DNA of 64,000 bases, taken from assembly GCA_003339415.1 (NCBI GenBank), contig PDHQ01000192.1, positions 1 through 64,000 on the forward strand, read 5' to 3'. This stretch comes from Ophiocordyceps camponoti-saundersi (nom. inval.) (lineage: Eukaryota > Ascomycota > Sordariomycetes > Hypocreales > Ophiocordycipitaceae). Shown in pieces: positions 1 to 12,045 of the stretch (within the stretch, counting starts at the first letter, position 1; every line of letters begins with the position of its first letter). Position numbers and translations under genes: made by a program. Under the pieces are notes generated by a model that ran no database searches, had not been told where the DNA came from, and saw nothing but the letters and a program-made list of their open reading frames with translations.

Positions 1-119
<119 letters not shown>

Positions 120-1460
120 TTAAACTTTATAGCCGCTATTATTATTATTATTATTTTTACCGCTATTTCTTTTACTACTTTACCCCTTACTCTACTTATT
201 TTAATAATTATTTTACCGCTTATAATAAATATTTTAAAATATAATAAGATTAATATATATAATTTATAAAAAGAAAGATTAGTAGTTATAATTATAAAAA
301 AGGTAAATAAGGCGGCTGCTAAAGCGGCCGCCCTTATTAAGGCGCTAGCTTTAGTTAGTATTATTATTATAATAAGTTAAAGATTTAACGCTTTATTCTA
401 GCTTTAAGTATAGCGTAAGTTAGCTTAAAGTTACTTTTATTATTTACTATTAGCTAATTTTAAACTTTACTTCGCTTCGCTTCGCTTTATATTTACTTAT
501 AAGCTATTTAATTATCCTCCTTTACTAATATATCTTACTATTTTTATAGCTATAGCGCGTAATTTATCTAAATAAATTTATAACTTAGTTAATACTTTAG
601 CTTTAACCCCGCCTCTAACTCCGCTTTTAGCTTTACTTACCTTATAATACTTATATTAAGCTTTTATATAATTATAATAACTAGCTAACTAAAAGCTTAT
701 ATATTTTATTAGCTTTATATATAATTATATAATATAATATTATTTATTCTATTACTTCTAATATAAAATCTTATATTTAGCTAATTAAGCTATATATATA
801 ATATAAAAAATATTATAAAGCTTTTTATAAATAATTTTAAATATTATAATATTATTATTTTATTACTATATAGCTATATAATTATTATTACTATCTTTTT
901 ATTATAAAAGTTAAAAGAAAGGGAAAGGTTAAAAGAGGGGGTTAAAAACGTACTTTCTTTTAAAAATAATAAAAAGAAGAAAAAGAAAAAAAAAGAAGAG
1001 AGGTAAAAAGAAAAAAATATACCCCCCCCTCTTTTAATTACTAATAAATAATAAAATAGCTACCCCGCTATTTTACCTTACCCCCCCTTAGATTTTCTTT
1101 CCTTTACCCCGCGCTATACCGCCTTGCCTTATACCGCCCTATACCGCCCCGTACCGCCCCGTACCGCCCCGCGCTACGCTATACCGCCCCGCTCTTTCCG
1201 CCCTATATTTTACGGACTTTCCTTTTCTCCGCACTCCCCTCCTTACCTTATTTTTCTTATATTATTCGAGATTACTTTTAAGTAATAAGCTTATTATATT
1301 ATATTACTATTAGCTATTATTATATTTTTATATAAGTATATAATAAGCTTTCTTTTTATAGTTAAGGGGTTTTACCTTACTTTAGGGGTTTTTTCCTACT
1401 TAATATATTATAAAGGCTTTAGATATTATAAAGGCCTTTAGCGTATAGATAAATAAAAAT
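120..1460 (+). mobile_element. Family D repeat, copy 1 (LINE-like)
   Basis: Direct repeat of 3,790-5,075. Both copies pass through the same landmarks: a CCGCTATT stretch, a block of GC-rich pentamers such as CCGCCCCG near 1,130-1,200, and a 3' end reading TTTAGATATTATAAAGGC followed by an A/T-rich tail near 1,440-1,460. The 3' end is shared with copies at 49.5-49.9, 62.7-63.2 and, reversed, 53.6 kb. The two 5'-truncated copies carry 13-14-bp target duplications, which points to target-primed (LINE-type) insertion. RIP has removed nearly all CA and TG; no reverse-transcriptase motif was recognised. Confidence 0.6.
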
Positions 1461-3599
1461 AAATAAGGTTTTTTTTCAAAATTAAAAAAAAAATAATTAA
1501 TGCTAGTAATTAATTTTTAGTTTTTAATTAGTTATTAACTAACTAAAAACTAAAAGTAACTAACTAAAATTAGTTATTATAAAAACTTTAGTTAGTTAAT
1601 AATTAATTTAGTCCTTAAAAATAAAGACTTTAGTTAGTTAGTTTAGACTAATTAAAAAAAAACTAAAAAGTTACTAACTAATTTTAAACCTTAATATATA
1701 TTTAAGGTTTAAATTTATTATAAACTTTAGTAAAAACCTTACCTTTATTACTTTATAAAAAAGCTCGCTTATTAATAGCTAGCCTTAACTAAGCTTACTT
1801 TATTTACTTAAGGCTTTTTACTCTTTTAAGTAAGGGAAATTTATATTAAAGTTATTAAGTTTATAATTACTTTTAGCGCTATAATTTACTCTACTTTAAC
1901 CTTACTAAGTAAGGAACTTAAAAGCCTTATTTTTCGATAGCTAGTTATAATTTAGTCTAAATACCTTTATATTATTTCTAAGGTATATTAAATAACCTTT
2001 TCTTATTATATTAAGTTTAAAACTTTTATCCCCCTTATTAATATTTACTTATTTTACCGCGCTACTTATAGCTATTAACTCCTTATAATAAAAAACTTAT
2101 AGCTTATATCCGCTCTGCTTTTAAGAGAATTATTATATACCTCCGCTAATAATATAAAGGTTAGCCCCGCTTTACTTATATCCCCCTTAAATCCCTCCGA
2201 TTTTCTTTTATTACTTAAGTATAGACTTTAAATATCTCCTCCTAGTTTTTTAAAATTTTAAAAGCTTATTTTTATAAAAAAAGAATAGCTTTATTAAGAT
2301 TTTAAAAGAGGAAAGCTTTAAAAATCTAGTTAATCTTTTAGATACTTTATTAATAAACTACTTTAACTAAAACTTAGTAATACTTTATAAATTTATTAAA
2401 GCTTTCCGAAATTTCTAAGTAGCGCCCTAACTTAGCTTTATAATAGTAAAATTAGCTTTAATAAGTTTCTCTATATTTATAATATTCTTATAATTATAAC
2501 CCCTTATTACTTTTATAATAGCGAGGAAAATAAAATAATAGCTTACCTTACCTTATATTATAAACTAACTATTTATAAAAAAACGCTTTTATTTAAATTT
2601 TTTATAAGTTTAACTTAAAACTATAAGGACTTTAATAAGGCTTTTAGCTATAAGGCTATTATAAGCCCTCTCGCTTTATAATATATCCGCTTATAACGCC
2701 TTCGCTAATTTAACCTCTTCTTATTATTTTATAATATTTAAATATATTAAAATATTTAAGTATAAAGTTTAAGTATAAGGAATAGTTTTTAGTATTTTTT
2801 CTATATAATTATTATTATTTATTTACCTTAAAATTTATTTTTAAACTCCGCTTCCTAATCCGCTTAGCTTTACTAAGCTTACTTACTTTTTTTCCGCCCC
2901 CGCCCTCTGCCTTATCCTCCGCGCCTAATTATACCTTTAATTATACTTTTAATTTTTATAAGCTTATCTTCTAAGCTATTATTATTACTTTCCGCTATAT
3001 ATTTTAACGCTATTAATATAAACTTTATAAGAGGAGATTTAGGTATTTTAATAAAGTTTAGCTTTAGCTTCGGTTCTTTTATAGCCCTTATTACCTCTAC
3101 CTTTATTAATTTCTCCTCTACCCCTTTCTTACCTCCTTTACTATATTTTTAGCTATTTTTACGCTTTTAGCTTTTTCTACCTTATTAGCTATTTTTACTT
3201 TACTTATTTCCTTCTCCGCTTCGCTTACCTCCTTATCCCCCCTAACCGTTATTTACTTTAACTTACTTTCTAATATTAATATAATAAAAATAAGTAATAA
3301 GGCTATTACCTCCTTATTTACCTTTAGCTTCGCTTTTAATAGTAATTTTATTAAATCTAAGTTAAGTATATAACTAAGCTTAAATATATTACTTAATATA
3401 TATTTTAATTAATTTACTTTAATATTATTTATAACTTAATAATTAATATTATATTTTATTTTATAAATCTTATATAGTATTTAAGCTTAAATATTATTAA
3501 TAATATTAAAGTAAGAGTAAACTTTTATTATAAATTTTAATAATATAATTTTATATAGCTAAGTAATTATTAGCTTAGTAATTATTATAGCCCTTACTA
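1461..3599. other. Unclassified RIP-degraded DNA
   Basis: No gene is recognisable. On the minus strand, about 3,240 down to 3,125 reads as an open, Lys/Glu-rich helical stretch (for example KEVSEAEKEISKVK) and continues further with only TAA/TAG breaks, so a transposon coding region once lay here. Around 1,480-1,700 there are mirrored TTAGTTAGT / ACTAACTAA motifs that look like a degraded inverted repeat. Confidence 0.5.
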
Positions 3600-5075
3600 T
3601 TGCCGCTATTATTATTATCGCTATTATTATTATAAACTTCTTTACTATTATTATTATTATTATAAATTTTTTTACCCCCGCTACCTTTAACTCCGCCTCC
3701 GCTATTATTCTTAGCTTTAATTCTACTATTATTATTACTTTCGCCTCCGCTTTAGTAAGAATATTTATTTTTATTATCGCTATTATTATTATTATCGCCG
3801 CTATTTTTACCGCTACTTTTTTTACTACTTTACCCCCCGCTCCGCTTATTTTAATAATATTCTCCTTACTCGCGGTAAATATTCTAAAATATAATAGAAT
3901 TAATATATATAACTGCTAAGAAAAATTAGTAATTATAGCTATAAAAGGGGTAAATAAAGCGGCTATGAAAGCGGCTACTTTTATTAAAATACTAGCCTTA
4001 ATTAGCGTTATTATTATAATAAGTTAAAACTCTAACGCTTAGTTTTACTTTTAAATATAATATAAGTTAGCTTAAAATTACTTTTATTATTTATTATTAG
4101 CTAGCTTTAAACTCCGCTTTACTTTACTTTATTTTATTTTTACTTATAAGCTATTTAATTATCTTTCTCTATTAATATATTTAGCCGCTTTTATAGCCGC
4201 TATATATAATTTATTAAAATAAATTTATAACTTAATTAATATTTAAGCTTTAACCCCGCTTTTAACTTTACTTACTTTTTAATATTTATATTAAGCTTTT
4301 ATATAATTATAATAATTAGCTAACTAAAAGCTTATATATTTTATTAGCTTTATATATAATTATATAATATAATATTACTTATTTTATTATTTTTAATATA
4401 AAATACCGCGTTTAGCTAAATAAGCTATATATATAATATAAAAAAAGCTATAAAGCTTTTTATAAATAATTTTAAATATTATAATATTATTATTTTATTA
4501 ATATATAGCTATATAATTATTATTATTATTATTTTATTATAAAAGTTAAAAAAAGGGGAAAAGTTAAAAGAGGGGGTTAAAAGTATACTTTCTTCTAAAA
4601 ATAATAATAATAAAAGAAGGAGGTAAAAGAAAAAGAAATATACCCCCCCTAATTACTAATAAGTAATAAAGCGGCTACCCCGCTTTTCCGCCTTATTTTC
4701 TTAAACTTTCCCTCCTTTATTTTACACTATATTACCTTATACTATACCGCTTTACGCTGCCCCGTACTACCCCGCACCGCCCCGCGTTATATTACCTCGC
4801 TATTTCCCTCCGCCCTACGCCTTATAAACTTTCCTTTCTCCGCGTTCCTCTCCTTACCTTACTTTTTAATATTATCTAAGATTACCTTTAAGCTATAAGC
4901 TTATTATATTATACCGCCGCTAGCTACCGCTATACCTTTATATAAGCGTATAGTAGCTCTTTTCCTATATAGTTAGGGGGTTTTACCTTATTTTAAGGGA
5001 TTTTTCTTACTTAATATATTATAGAAGCTTTAGATATTACTAAGGCTTTTAGCGTATAAATAATAAATAATAGCC
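3600..5075 (+). mobile_element. Family D repeat, copy 2 (LINE-like)
   Basis: Second long copy of family D; from about 3,790 it is collinear with 120-1,460. It retains more C and G than copy 1 (for example ATAACTGC where copy 1 has lost TG), so the two copies were mutated to different extents. It starts with low-complexity ATT/CGCT runs and ends in an AAATAATAAATAATA tail near 5,075. Confidence 0.6.
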
Positions 5076-7079
5076 TGGCGCTTTTATATTTATTATTTAT
5101 AAATAAATAATTACTTAAAGGGTTAGATTTTACTTACTTTTTTTTAAAAAAGTATAATATTTAGCTATTAGAAAGCGAAATAGTTTTTAAAGATTAATAT
5201 TATTTAAGCGTTCTATTATTTTTATCTTAACCTTAATTTTAAGTATTTTACGGCTTTTTATATAAAGTTTAATATATTCCGCTAGCTTATTCTCTTTTTT
5301 AGCTTTAAAATAAGATTTACTTAATTTTAAAAGTTTATTAATATTTAATTTTATAATCTCCTTAACCGCTATATAAATATATATACTAATAATATATTAA
5401 TTTACTTAAATAGTAAAAAGGGAATATTAGGAGGAATATTAAAAAGTAATCTAACGCTTATATTAAGCAAACTTATAAGGGTATATCTAGAAATTAAAGT
5501 TTAATATTATAGAAATTAATCACCGTAATATAATATTATATATAAATTATAGAATAAGCGTAAACCCTTATAAAGTATAAGGTATTTAAAATTGGAAATT
5601 TAAAAACTTTTAAAATTATAAAGCTATCTACTTATTTATAAGATTTTATAACTTTATTTAGATTTTTTATTATTATATTAACGCTACTATTAAGCCCTTA
5701 AATTATTTCCTAAAGAAAAATACCGCTTTTAGGTTTAGACCGGAGTAAAAGGAAGCTTTTAATAAAATAAAGAAGTTAGCTATATAGGAACTTTTAGTAT
5801 ATTTTAAAAGTAACGCTTCCCGGAGTATTACCGCTAATATATTTTAATAATAATAAGATAATTAAATATAAAAGCTTATACGCTTTTTTTAAAAAAAATA
5901 AACTTAGCTAAATATATTTACTTAATTTAAAATTATAAACTCTTTATTATTATATAAAGCTTTAAATATTTTTACCTAAAATTATTTAACTAGAAATTTA
6001 ATATAATTATAGATTATAAAGCTTTAGTTTATTTTATAATAAAAAAATTACTTTTTATCTATTAAGTTTAATACTTTAATTTCCTTATTTAGTTTAATAC
6101 TTATTTTTTATATTAACTTAGCTAGCTAAATATAGCTATTAACGCCCTTTTATATAAAATAGCTAAGCTTCTAATTATAAAAGCTTATAAGAAAGAAAAA
6201 AAGATATTTATAATAATTCTCTTAAAAAGCCTTAAATTTAAAGCCCGAACCTCGCCTTTTATAATTACCTTAGTCTGCTTTATAAAAATGCTATTTTATT
6301 AAAAGCTAAGTTAATATAACTAATTTAGGAAAAAAATATAAGCTAAAACTTTAGATTTTATAATAATCTCCTTATAATACTTAAGTAAAATAGCTAAAAG
6401 CGATTCTTTTTTTATATTACCTTAATTTAAAATATATATAAGCTAGCTATTTTTACTTATAATAAGTAAAATAAAGTTATTTAAATACTTTAATAAAGCT
6501 ATTATTAGCTTAAGATAAAATAAGATATCTACTAATATATTTATAATTATTATAAATATTTAAAGAATAAAACGCTATAAGATAAAACTTTAAATTCATT
6601 ATACCTTTTACTTATCTTAATTTTTATATAAAAGTATATTACTTATAATTAAAAAGTGATATTAAAAAACCGCTTTAAATATAATTATATTTAAACTTTT
6701 ATCTATAAATTAAGTAAGATTATCGCTATATTATTAACTAAGAATAATAATATAGCTAAGGTATTTATTAGATATTATTTCTAATATTTTTATTATTTTT
6801 TAATATATTAGATATATAAATTATTAATAATATTAGCTTATGTATTTTAAAGTTTTTTAGTAAAATTTATTAATTAACTAAGATTAAATATTATTATAAT
6901 AGCGCCTTTTAACTTTAAATATAAGGAAATATAAAAATAACTAACTAATACCTAAACTAAAAGCTTTAGTTTTATATAAATAAATATTAAAATAATTAAA
7001 GTATTTTTCTTCCCGCCCTAAACTTAGCGTATAACTCCTTTTAACATATATTAATTAGTATAGCGCTATTTATAATTAT
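5076..7079. other. AT-rich RIP-degraded DNA, nothing recognised
   Basis: Very AT-rich with dense stops in all frames and no family shared with the rest of the window that I could detect. A few unmutated dinucleotides (a GCCTGGCGC near 5,095, a CAC near 5,520) stand out but form no motif. Confidence 0.5.
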
Positions 7080-8165
7080 TTTTAGAAAAGATATATAAAA
7101 CTTCTTTTTAGTCCCTAGCCTTTAAGATACCTTAAACGCTTTAAGGCTTATTATTATAGCTTATAAACTTATTGCTTAAGTATAGGAAATATAATAATAA
7201 GCTTAAGCCGCTATAAATAAAGCGTATAATAAGTAAAAAATATAAGCTAATAAAATATATTAATAGATTTTATAATTAATAATTAGGTATTCCTTAGATA
7301 TAAAGGTTTTATAATAATTATATTTATAATAAAACTTAATATATAATAATTAAGTCTTTTTATAATTTTTAAAAAGTAAAGCTATAGTTAAATTTTAAAC
7401 TTATTAGATCGCTATTTAATAATAGACTTATTTTATATTAATTATTTTTAGAAAGCTATTATAAATCTCTTACTTAGCTAAGAAACGCTTTTAGCTAAAT
7501 TAAAAAATATTAATAATAAATTAAAATAAAAAGTAAACTAAATCTTTTAATCTTATATTATAAAATAATATTATTAGTAAAAATACTAAGTTTACTAGTA
7601 TAATTATAATTTAAATAAAATATAATACTTTATTTAGAATTTTTAATATATATTAATAACTTTTAAAGAATTCTATATCCGCTTCCTAATTACCGCTAGC
7701 TTATTAATTAATCTTTAATATTAAATAAAAGCTATTATTATAGATTATAAATATAAATATAATAATTAAAATAATATTATATTTTTTTATAATATTTTTT
7801 TATATAATAAGCGTTATTAATTTTAATATATATATTAAAACTTTTATTAAAAAGTAATATTATACGCTAATATTTATAAAGACTTCCCTTAAATATTTTA
7901 TAGTAATTTCTAAAGATTTCTAATTATAATTATATAACCCTTAAAAACCTTATTATAAAATTACCTAGAAAAACTTTAAGGGAAATTATTAGGAAATATA
8001 ATCGCTTCCTTATTAAGATTTTATTATACCCTCTCCTATCTTTATTAATATATACCTTTATATATTTTACTAAGATTTCGCTTATAAGAGTTTTTCTCTC
8101 TTTTTTTCTTTTCTCCTTCGCTTAGAATCTTTATTTATAGTGCTTATATTATTATTTACTTAATA
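7080..8165 (-). mobile_element. Family H repeat, copy 1 (minus orientation)
   Basis: The reverse complement of this segment aligns along its length with 55,010-56,110. A shared landmark is the block around 8,085-8,140 (TTCGCTTATAAGAG ... AGAATCTTTATTTATAG), found reversed at 55,060-55,130. Copies differ by transitions. In the H sense (minus here) a reading frame broken only by TAA/TAG can be followed, but I do not recognise the protein. Confidence 0.6.
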
Positions 8166-8830
8166 TAGCCTAGCCGTAATACTAAGAGAGTATTTTAAAA
8201 AACTAGGTACCTTTTAAAAAGCTACTTTAATAGGTAAAAGAACTAAGGCAAGCTACCTTATAGCTAAAGTTACTAAAATATTAAATAATAAAGTATAATT
8301 ATAAAGTTATTTAGCTATTAATAAACTTTTATTAGTTATATATATTAAAACTTTTTTTAAAATTAAAATTTTTATAATTATAAAATATAAGTACTTTTTA
8401 CTTAAAATTAATAAATTTTTACTATAAGTATTAATAAATATTTATTATATAATTAATATCGTTAGCTTATTAATTATAGTAATAATTAAGTAAGGGGCTT
8501 TCCCTTAAAGTTTATACTTTTTTCTCTCTCTTAAAATATTATATATTTAAAAGCTAATTTAGCTACTAAAGTAAATTTTAATAATATTTTAGTTACTAGT
8601 TAAAAGTCTAGTTAATAAAAGGATTAAATAAGCTAGCTATAAGGTATAAGGATAGGTTTAATATAGTAATTAGTTAATAACCCCTTAATTAATTAATAAT
8701 ATATTAAGTTTAAAAATAGGAATATCTATTTAAGCAGCTAATTACTAAATAGTTACCTAACTAAATAATATAACCTTTTTATATATAGCCCCTGCTAGCT
8801 ATAGGTAGGTACTTAAATAGATTAGGTACT
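8166..8830. other. AT-rich flank left of gene island 1
   Basis: RIP-type composition up to about 8,830, where CA and TG reappear abruptly. No gene or repeat family recognised. Confidence 0.5.
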
Positions 8831-9169
8831 AATTTACGAATATGTCTGTATCTAGGTAGGTAATTCGGCCAGTACGGACATCTTATTATTACTCTCGTCA
8901 CTAGTCACATGTATATGTACTATTTCCTTCCGGCTGCTGTCGGACATTCGAAGTTAAAAGAGTAATTTGCCACGCCAACCTCCCATTATCTAAATTGAGT
9001 GGAAATCGGGGAGCCAATCTTTCAGATCTGTCTTGCCTCCGACTATCAGTCATCGATTATTGATCCTCTGCCATCCGAGATTGTCGACGTCCATGCGGCT
9101 GGACGAAGCCCTTGACCGAACCAAGTGTCACAGTCGAGAAATTTCCAAGCCGGGTCATATTATTATTCC
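8831..9169 (+). promoter_or_regulatory. Upstream region of the Ytp1-like gene
   Basis: About 340 bases of balanced composition lie between the end of the AT-rich block and the ATG at 9,170. This must hold the promoter and 5' leader if the gene is expressed from its own island. No TATA box or factor site could be assigned with confidence; CACATGTATATGTAC near 8,906 is partly palindromic. Confidence 0.4.
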
Positions 9170-9173
9170 ATGA
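9093..9173 (+). promoter_or_regulatory. Possible upstream ORF overlapping the Ytp1-like start
   Basis: An ATG at 9,093 opens a 26-codon frame ending in TGA at 9,171-9,173. Its stop overlaps the main start codon as ATGA. Such an overlapping uORF would reduce initiation at 9,170 if it lies in the mature leader. The transcription start is unknown, and a leader intron could remove it. Confidence 0.35.
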
Positions 9174-11115
9174 AGACTGCCTTCGTGTGTGTCTATCCCT
9201 TGGTAGGGACTTTTGCTGTCTATCTTTTTCTCGCGCAACATTCTCTTGCACATCAAGCTGGACCCAATAACACAGCCGGTGTAATGACCGCCACTTCTGA
9301 CAATATGACACAATCTTATCCGGGGTCCTACTTCACCCACCCGGACCATGTCGGCCTCATCCACGCCCACATAATTCTAATGTTTTTGTGTTGGGCTTTA
9401 GTCTTGCCAGTCGGTTAGTTACTTCCCCAATGAGGTAAAGCGGTACACCTTCGGTTGACATTGTTGCTTCTAGCTGTGATGCTGTCGTTAGCAGGTTCTC
9501 GGCTCACACTTGTTTCACAATACTGGTTTTTAGGCCTTAATGCCTTAGGTCTCGTTTTTGGAACCGTTTACAATGCCAAGACACCTGATCTCTATCCGAG
9601 CAATGCCCATGGTAAGGTTGGCTGGTTCATCAGTTGGATCGCAGCGGCTCAAGTCCTCCTGAGTTTAATGGGATGGGCGGGTGGCATTGTTAGAAACAGA
9701 TCTCCCTCGCCGTCTAGTGAGAGTTTAATTTCTGACCACCGATGCTTGGATCGTGGCATGACTGTTGTTAACGGTCGATTTTCGTGCGATAGCAATTGGG
9801 ATGCGAATCCTGGTAGAAAGGCCCCCACTCAACCTTCAGCCCCTGCTTTAGCAGATACCGATTATGAAACGATACCGACTCGCTGTTCCGACGAAGCGAT
9901 TGAACACGCTGTGATAAGTGAATCGTCCTCCGCTCCATCAACCTTGACAAGAGACAGGGTTGTATTCGTCAGGGTCTATCGATTATTTACTTTCGTATAT
10001 CGGGTCATCGATCGCATCCTACTACCTAGCGGTTTCATTGCTCTCACCACTGGTGTCGCTACCTTTGGCCGGCTTTTCGTAAGTAGCAGCTGTTTCCTTG
10101 AATCTCCGGCGCTAAAAAGAAGTGAGCCTGTTACATCAATGCAGCAATGGTTGACTCGGACATTGTAGGAGGGTAGCGCCATTTTCAGCGGGCTCGCTCA
10201 TTGGATAAAGGGTGGTGTGTTTTTCTGGCTTGGTCTTTTCACCTTGGGCCGCTGGGCTGGATGCTTCGGCGAGCTTGGCTGGGCTTGGAACGCGCCGCCG
10301 CGTGCTTACAAGCGAACGTGGCGACCTACTGCGGAGTGGACAGAGAGCGCTTTGATCTTCTTCTATGGCTCCACCAACATCTTTCTCGAGCATCTCGGCC
10401 GCTGGGGCAGGGCTTGGAGTGCTCAAGATCTTGAACACATCGCCATCACTATTTTGTTCATCGGCGGCGGCCTGGTAAGCGATCCCTACTTCTCCTGTGA
10501 AATCTCGAAGCCAATGGAGCTGACAGAGTGCAATTTGAGTGCGGTATGCTCATCGAATCTGCGAAGATTCGCAGCCTGCTGCATACGACTGTATTGCGCG
10601 CAGTGCTCGAGGACACACAGCCCGTGGGCGATAGTGAGCGACAGCGGCTTGCTCCGTCAAATTACAATTTCTCCTTGAATCCAATGCCAGCACTTGTCAT
10701 TCTGTTGTTGGGTATCATCATGAGTTCTCATCAGCAGTCCATGGGAATTGCTATGGAAGTCCATAGGCAATGGGGCCTACTTCTATCCGGTGCCTCATTT
10801 GCTCGTTGCTTAACTTACATCCTTATTTTCTTGCGGCCACCCAGATCAGCTCTGCCTTCGCGGCCACCGACGGAGCTCCTGACAGCATTCGGTCTTGTCG
10901 CCGGCGGTATTGTGTTCATGGCAAGCGTGAGTAATCTGGGTTGCACCTGGCAGATTGTTTATAGTCGCTTACAATATCAGAGCTCTGATACGATCGACGT
11001 TCTCATTCACTACAACCTAGACGCTATGTTCGTGTTTACTATTGCAATGGGGCTTGCAGGGCTGCTGATGGCATGGGTCTTAATAGTACTTGCTGTTAAG
11101 GGATGGTCCAGTTAA
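9170..11115 (+). CDS. Ytp1-like multi-pass membrane protein (DUF2427 + Ytp1 domains)
   Basis: Five exons: 9170-9413, 9474-10078, 10169-10474, 10540-10926, 10981-11115, giving 558 aa. Introns of 60, 90, 65 and 54 bp all start GT and end AG; TTGAC or CTGAC branch-like motifs precede the first three acceptors. The start is the first in-frame ATG and opens a signal peptide (about residues 1-28, ending SLAHQA). The DUF2427 part follows: conserved HPDHVGLIHAHIILM at 57-71, then LVLPVAVMLSLAGSRLTL joined across intron 1. A polar linker (about 155-243) precedes the Ytp1 part, with GGVFFWLGLFTLGRWAGCF, SALIFFYGSTNIFLEHLG and HYNLDAMFVFTIAMGL. Several hydrophobic helices indicate an integral membrane protein. 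The family is widespread in fungi; yeast Ytp1 has no established biochemical role. The 54-bp fourth intron is the least certain: reading through stays in frame and gives 576 aa. The gene is not RIP-mutated. Confidence 0.9.
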
Positions 11116-11977
11116 GAGTATTCATATTTGCCACGGCACCTATTCCTATTAGACACGACATTGTTCAAGTTAGCGGTACGTACCTCACTACCGCACTACA
11201 CCACGTGATATAGTATAAGGCCTAGATAGATTAAAATATTACTCGTATACGGTAAGTACCTATCTTCTTACTTACTTACGCGCGCGCGCTTCGCGTTTTT
11301 TAGCTAGAAAAAAAGGCAGAAATAGATAAGGGTAAGTAAAGAATATATAGGAAGCTTAGATAAGCTTAGAAACATAAAAGTAAGTAAAGGAAAATAAAAA
11401 AATAAATACTTATAAATTATAATTAACTTTAGATTTTTTATAACTTTATATTAAGTAAAAAAAAAATCTTTATAATTAAGTATATATTACTAATTTTAAT
11501 AATATTTAAAGTTTAAAATAACTAATTAATTATATAATTTTAATTATAAAAAAATTATAACTTTTTTTAAAAGTTATAAGTAGAAAATAAAAGGAAATAA
11601 GTAATTAAAAAAGTTATAAAATAAATTAAATTCTTTATTAAATAGCTATAATTTTTTTTTAATTATTTTTTTTTAATTAGTAAGGAATTTTTAAAAAAAA
11701 GTTTTTATTTTTTAAAAACTTTAATTACTAAATAACTAATTATTATTTATAGCTTATATAATTAAAATTATTAATATAAAAAATATATATTTATAAAAGT
11801 ATTTTTTTTATTTAATAATATTTTTTTATAATTTATATATAAAGCTTTAATTTTTAATTAAATAAAATAATTTATTTAAAATAATTAAAAATAATCTTTT
11901 ATAACTTTTTTAACTAACTTTTTTTAAACTTTAATAATATTATATTTAATAAAAATAAGTATTATAATAAATATAAA
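11107..11977. mobile_element. TIR element J1, left arm unmutated and touching the Ytp1-like stop codon
   Basis: Its left arm (11,107 to about 11,165) is in normal-composition DNA. It aligns with the terminal repeat of J2 at 11,988-12,045 with nearly every difference C-to-T or G-to-A in J2. The core (about 11,166-11,500, including TTACGCGCGCGCGCTTCGCG) is a direct repeat of the J2 core. The right arm (about 11,934-11,977) is the inverted repeat of the left arm. The element is lengthened by a nested MITE at 11,507-11,933. The aligned arm includes the TAA stop at 11,113-11,115. Confidence 0.7.
11507..11933. mobile_element. Nested hAT-like MITE with 8-bp target duplication
   Basis: A 427-bp AT-rich insertion in J1. 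It is flanked by exact 8-bp direct repeats ATAATATT (11,499-11,506 and 11,934-11,941) and ends in inverted repeats TAAAGTTT / AAACTTTA. The equivalent site in J2 (near 12,382) is empty and reads GTAATATT. An 8-bp duplication is typical of hAT transposons. No transposase is present. Confidence 0.7.
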
Positions 11978-12045
11978 ACGCTATACTTTTTAACTAAAAG
12001 TATTTATATTTATTATAATACTTATTCTTATTAAATATAATATTA
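11934..12045. repeat. Near-perfect palindrome at the J1/J2 junction
   Basis: Left arm around 11,936-11,977 (with AATAAGTATTATAATAAATA) and right arm around 12,003-12,045 are reverse complements with few mismatches, around a loop of about 25 bases. It arises because J1 and J2 abut through their terminal repeats. It would form a long AT hairpin. Confidence 0.7.

Noticed and set aside
9057..10438. Minus-strand open frames under the Ytp1-like gene
   Set aside because: They overlap the conserved exons on the other strand and show no recognisable protein pattern.
11270..11300. Bacterial-type terminator (GC stem CGCG..CGCG with T run)
   Set aside because: It occurs identically in J2 and lies in the core of a fungal transposon; it is part of the element rather than a terminator.
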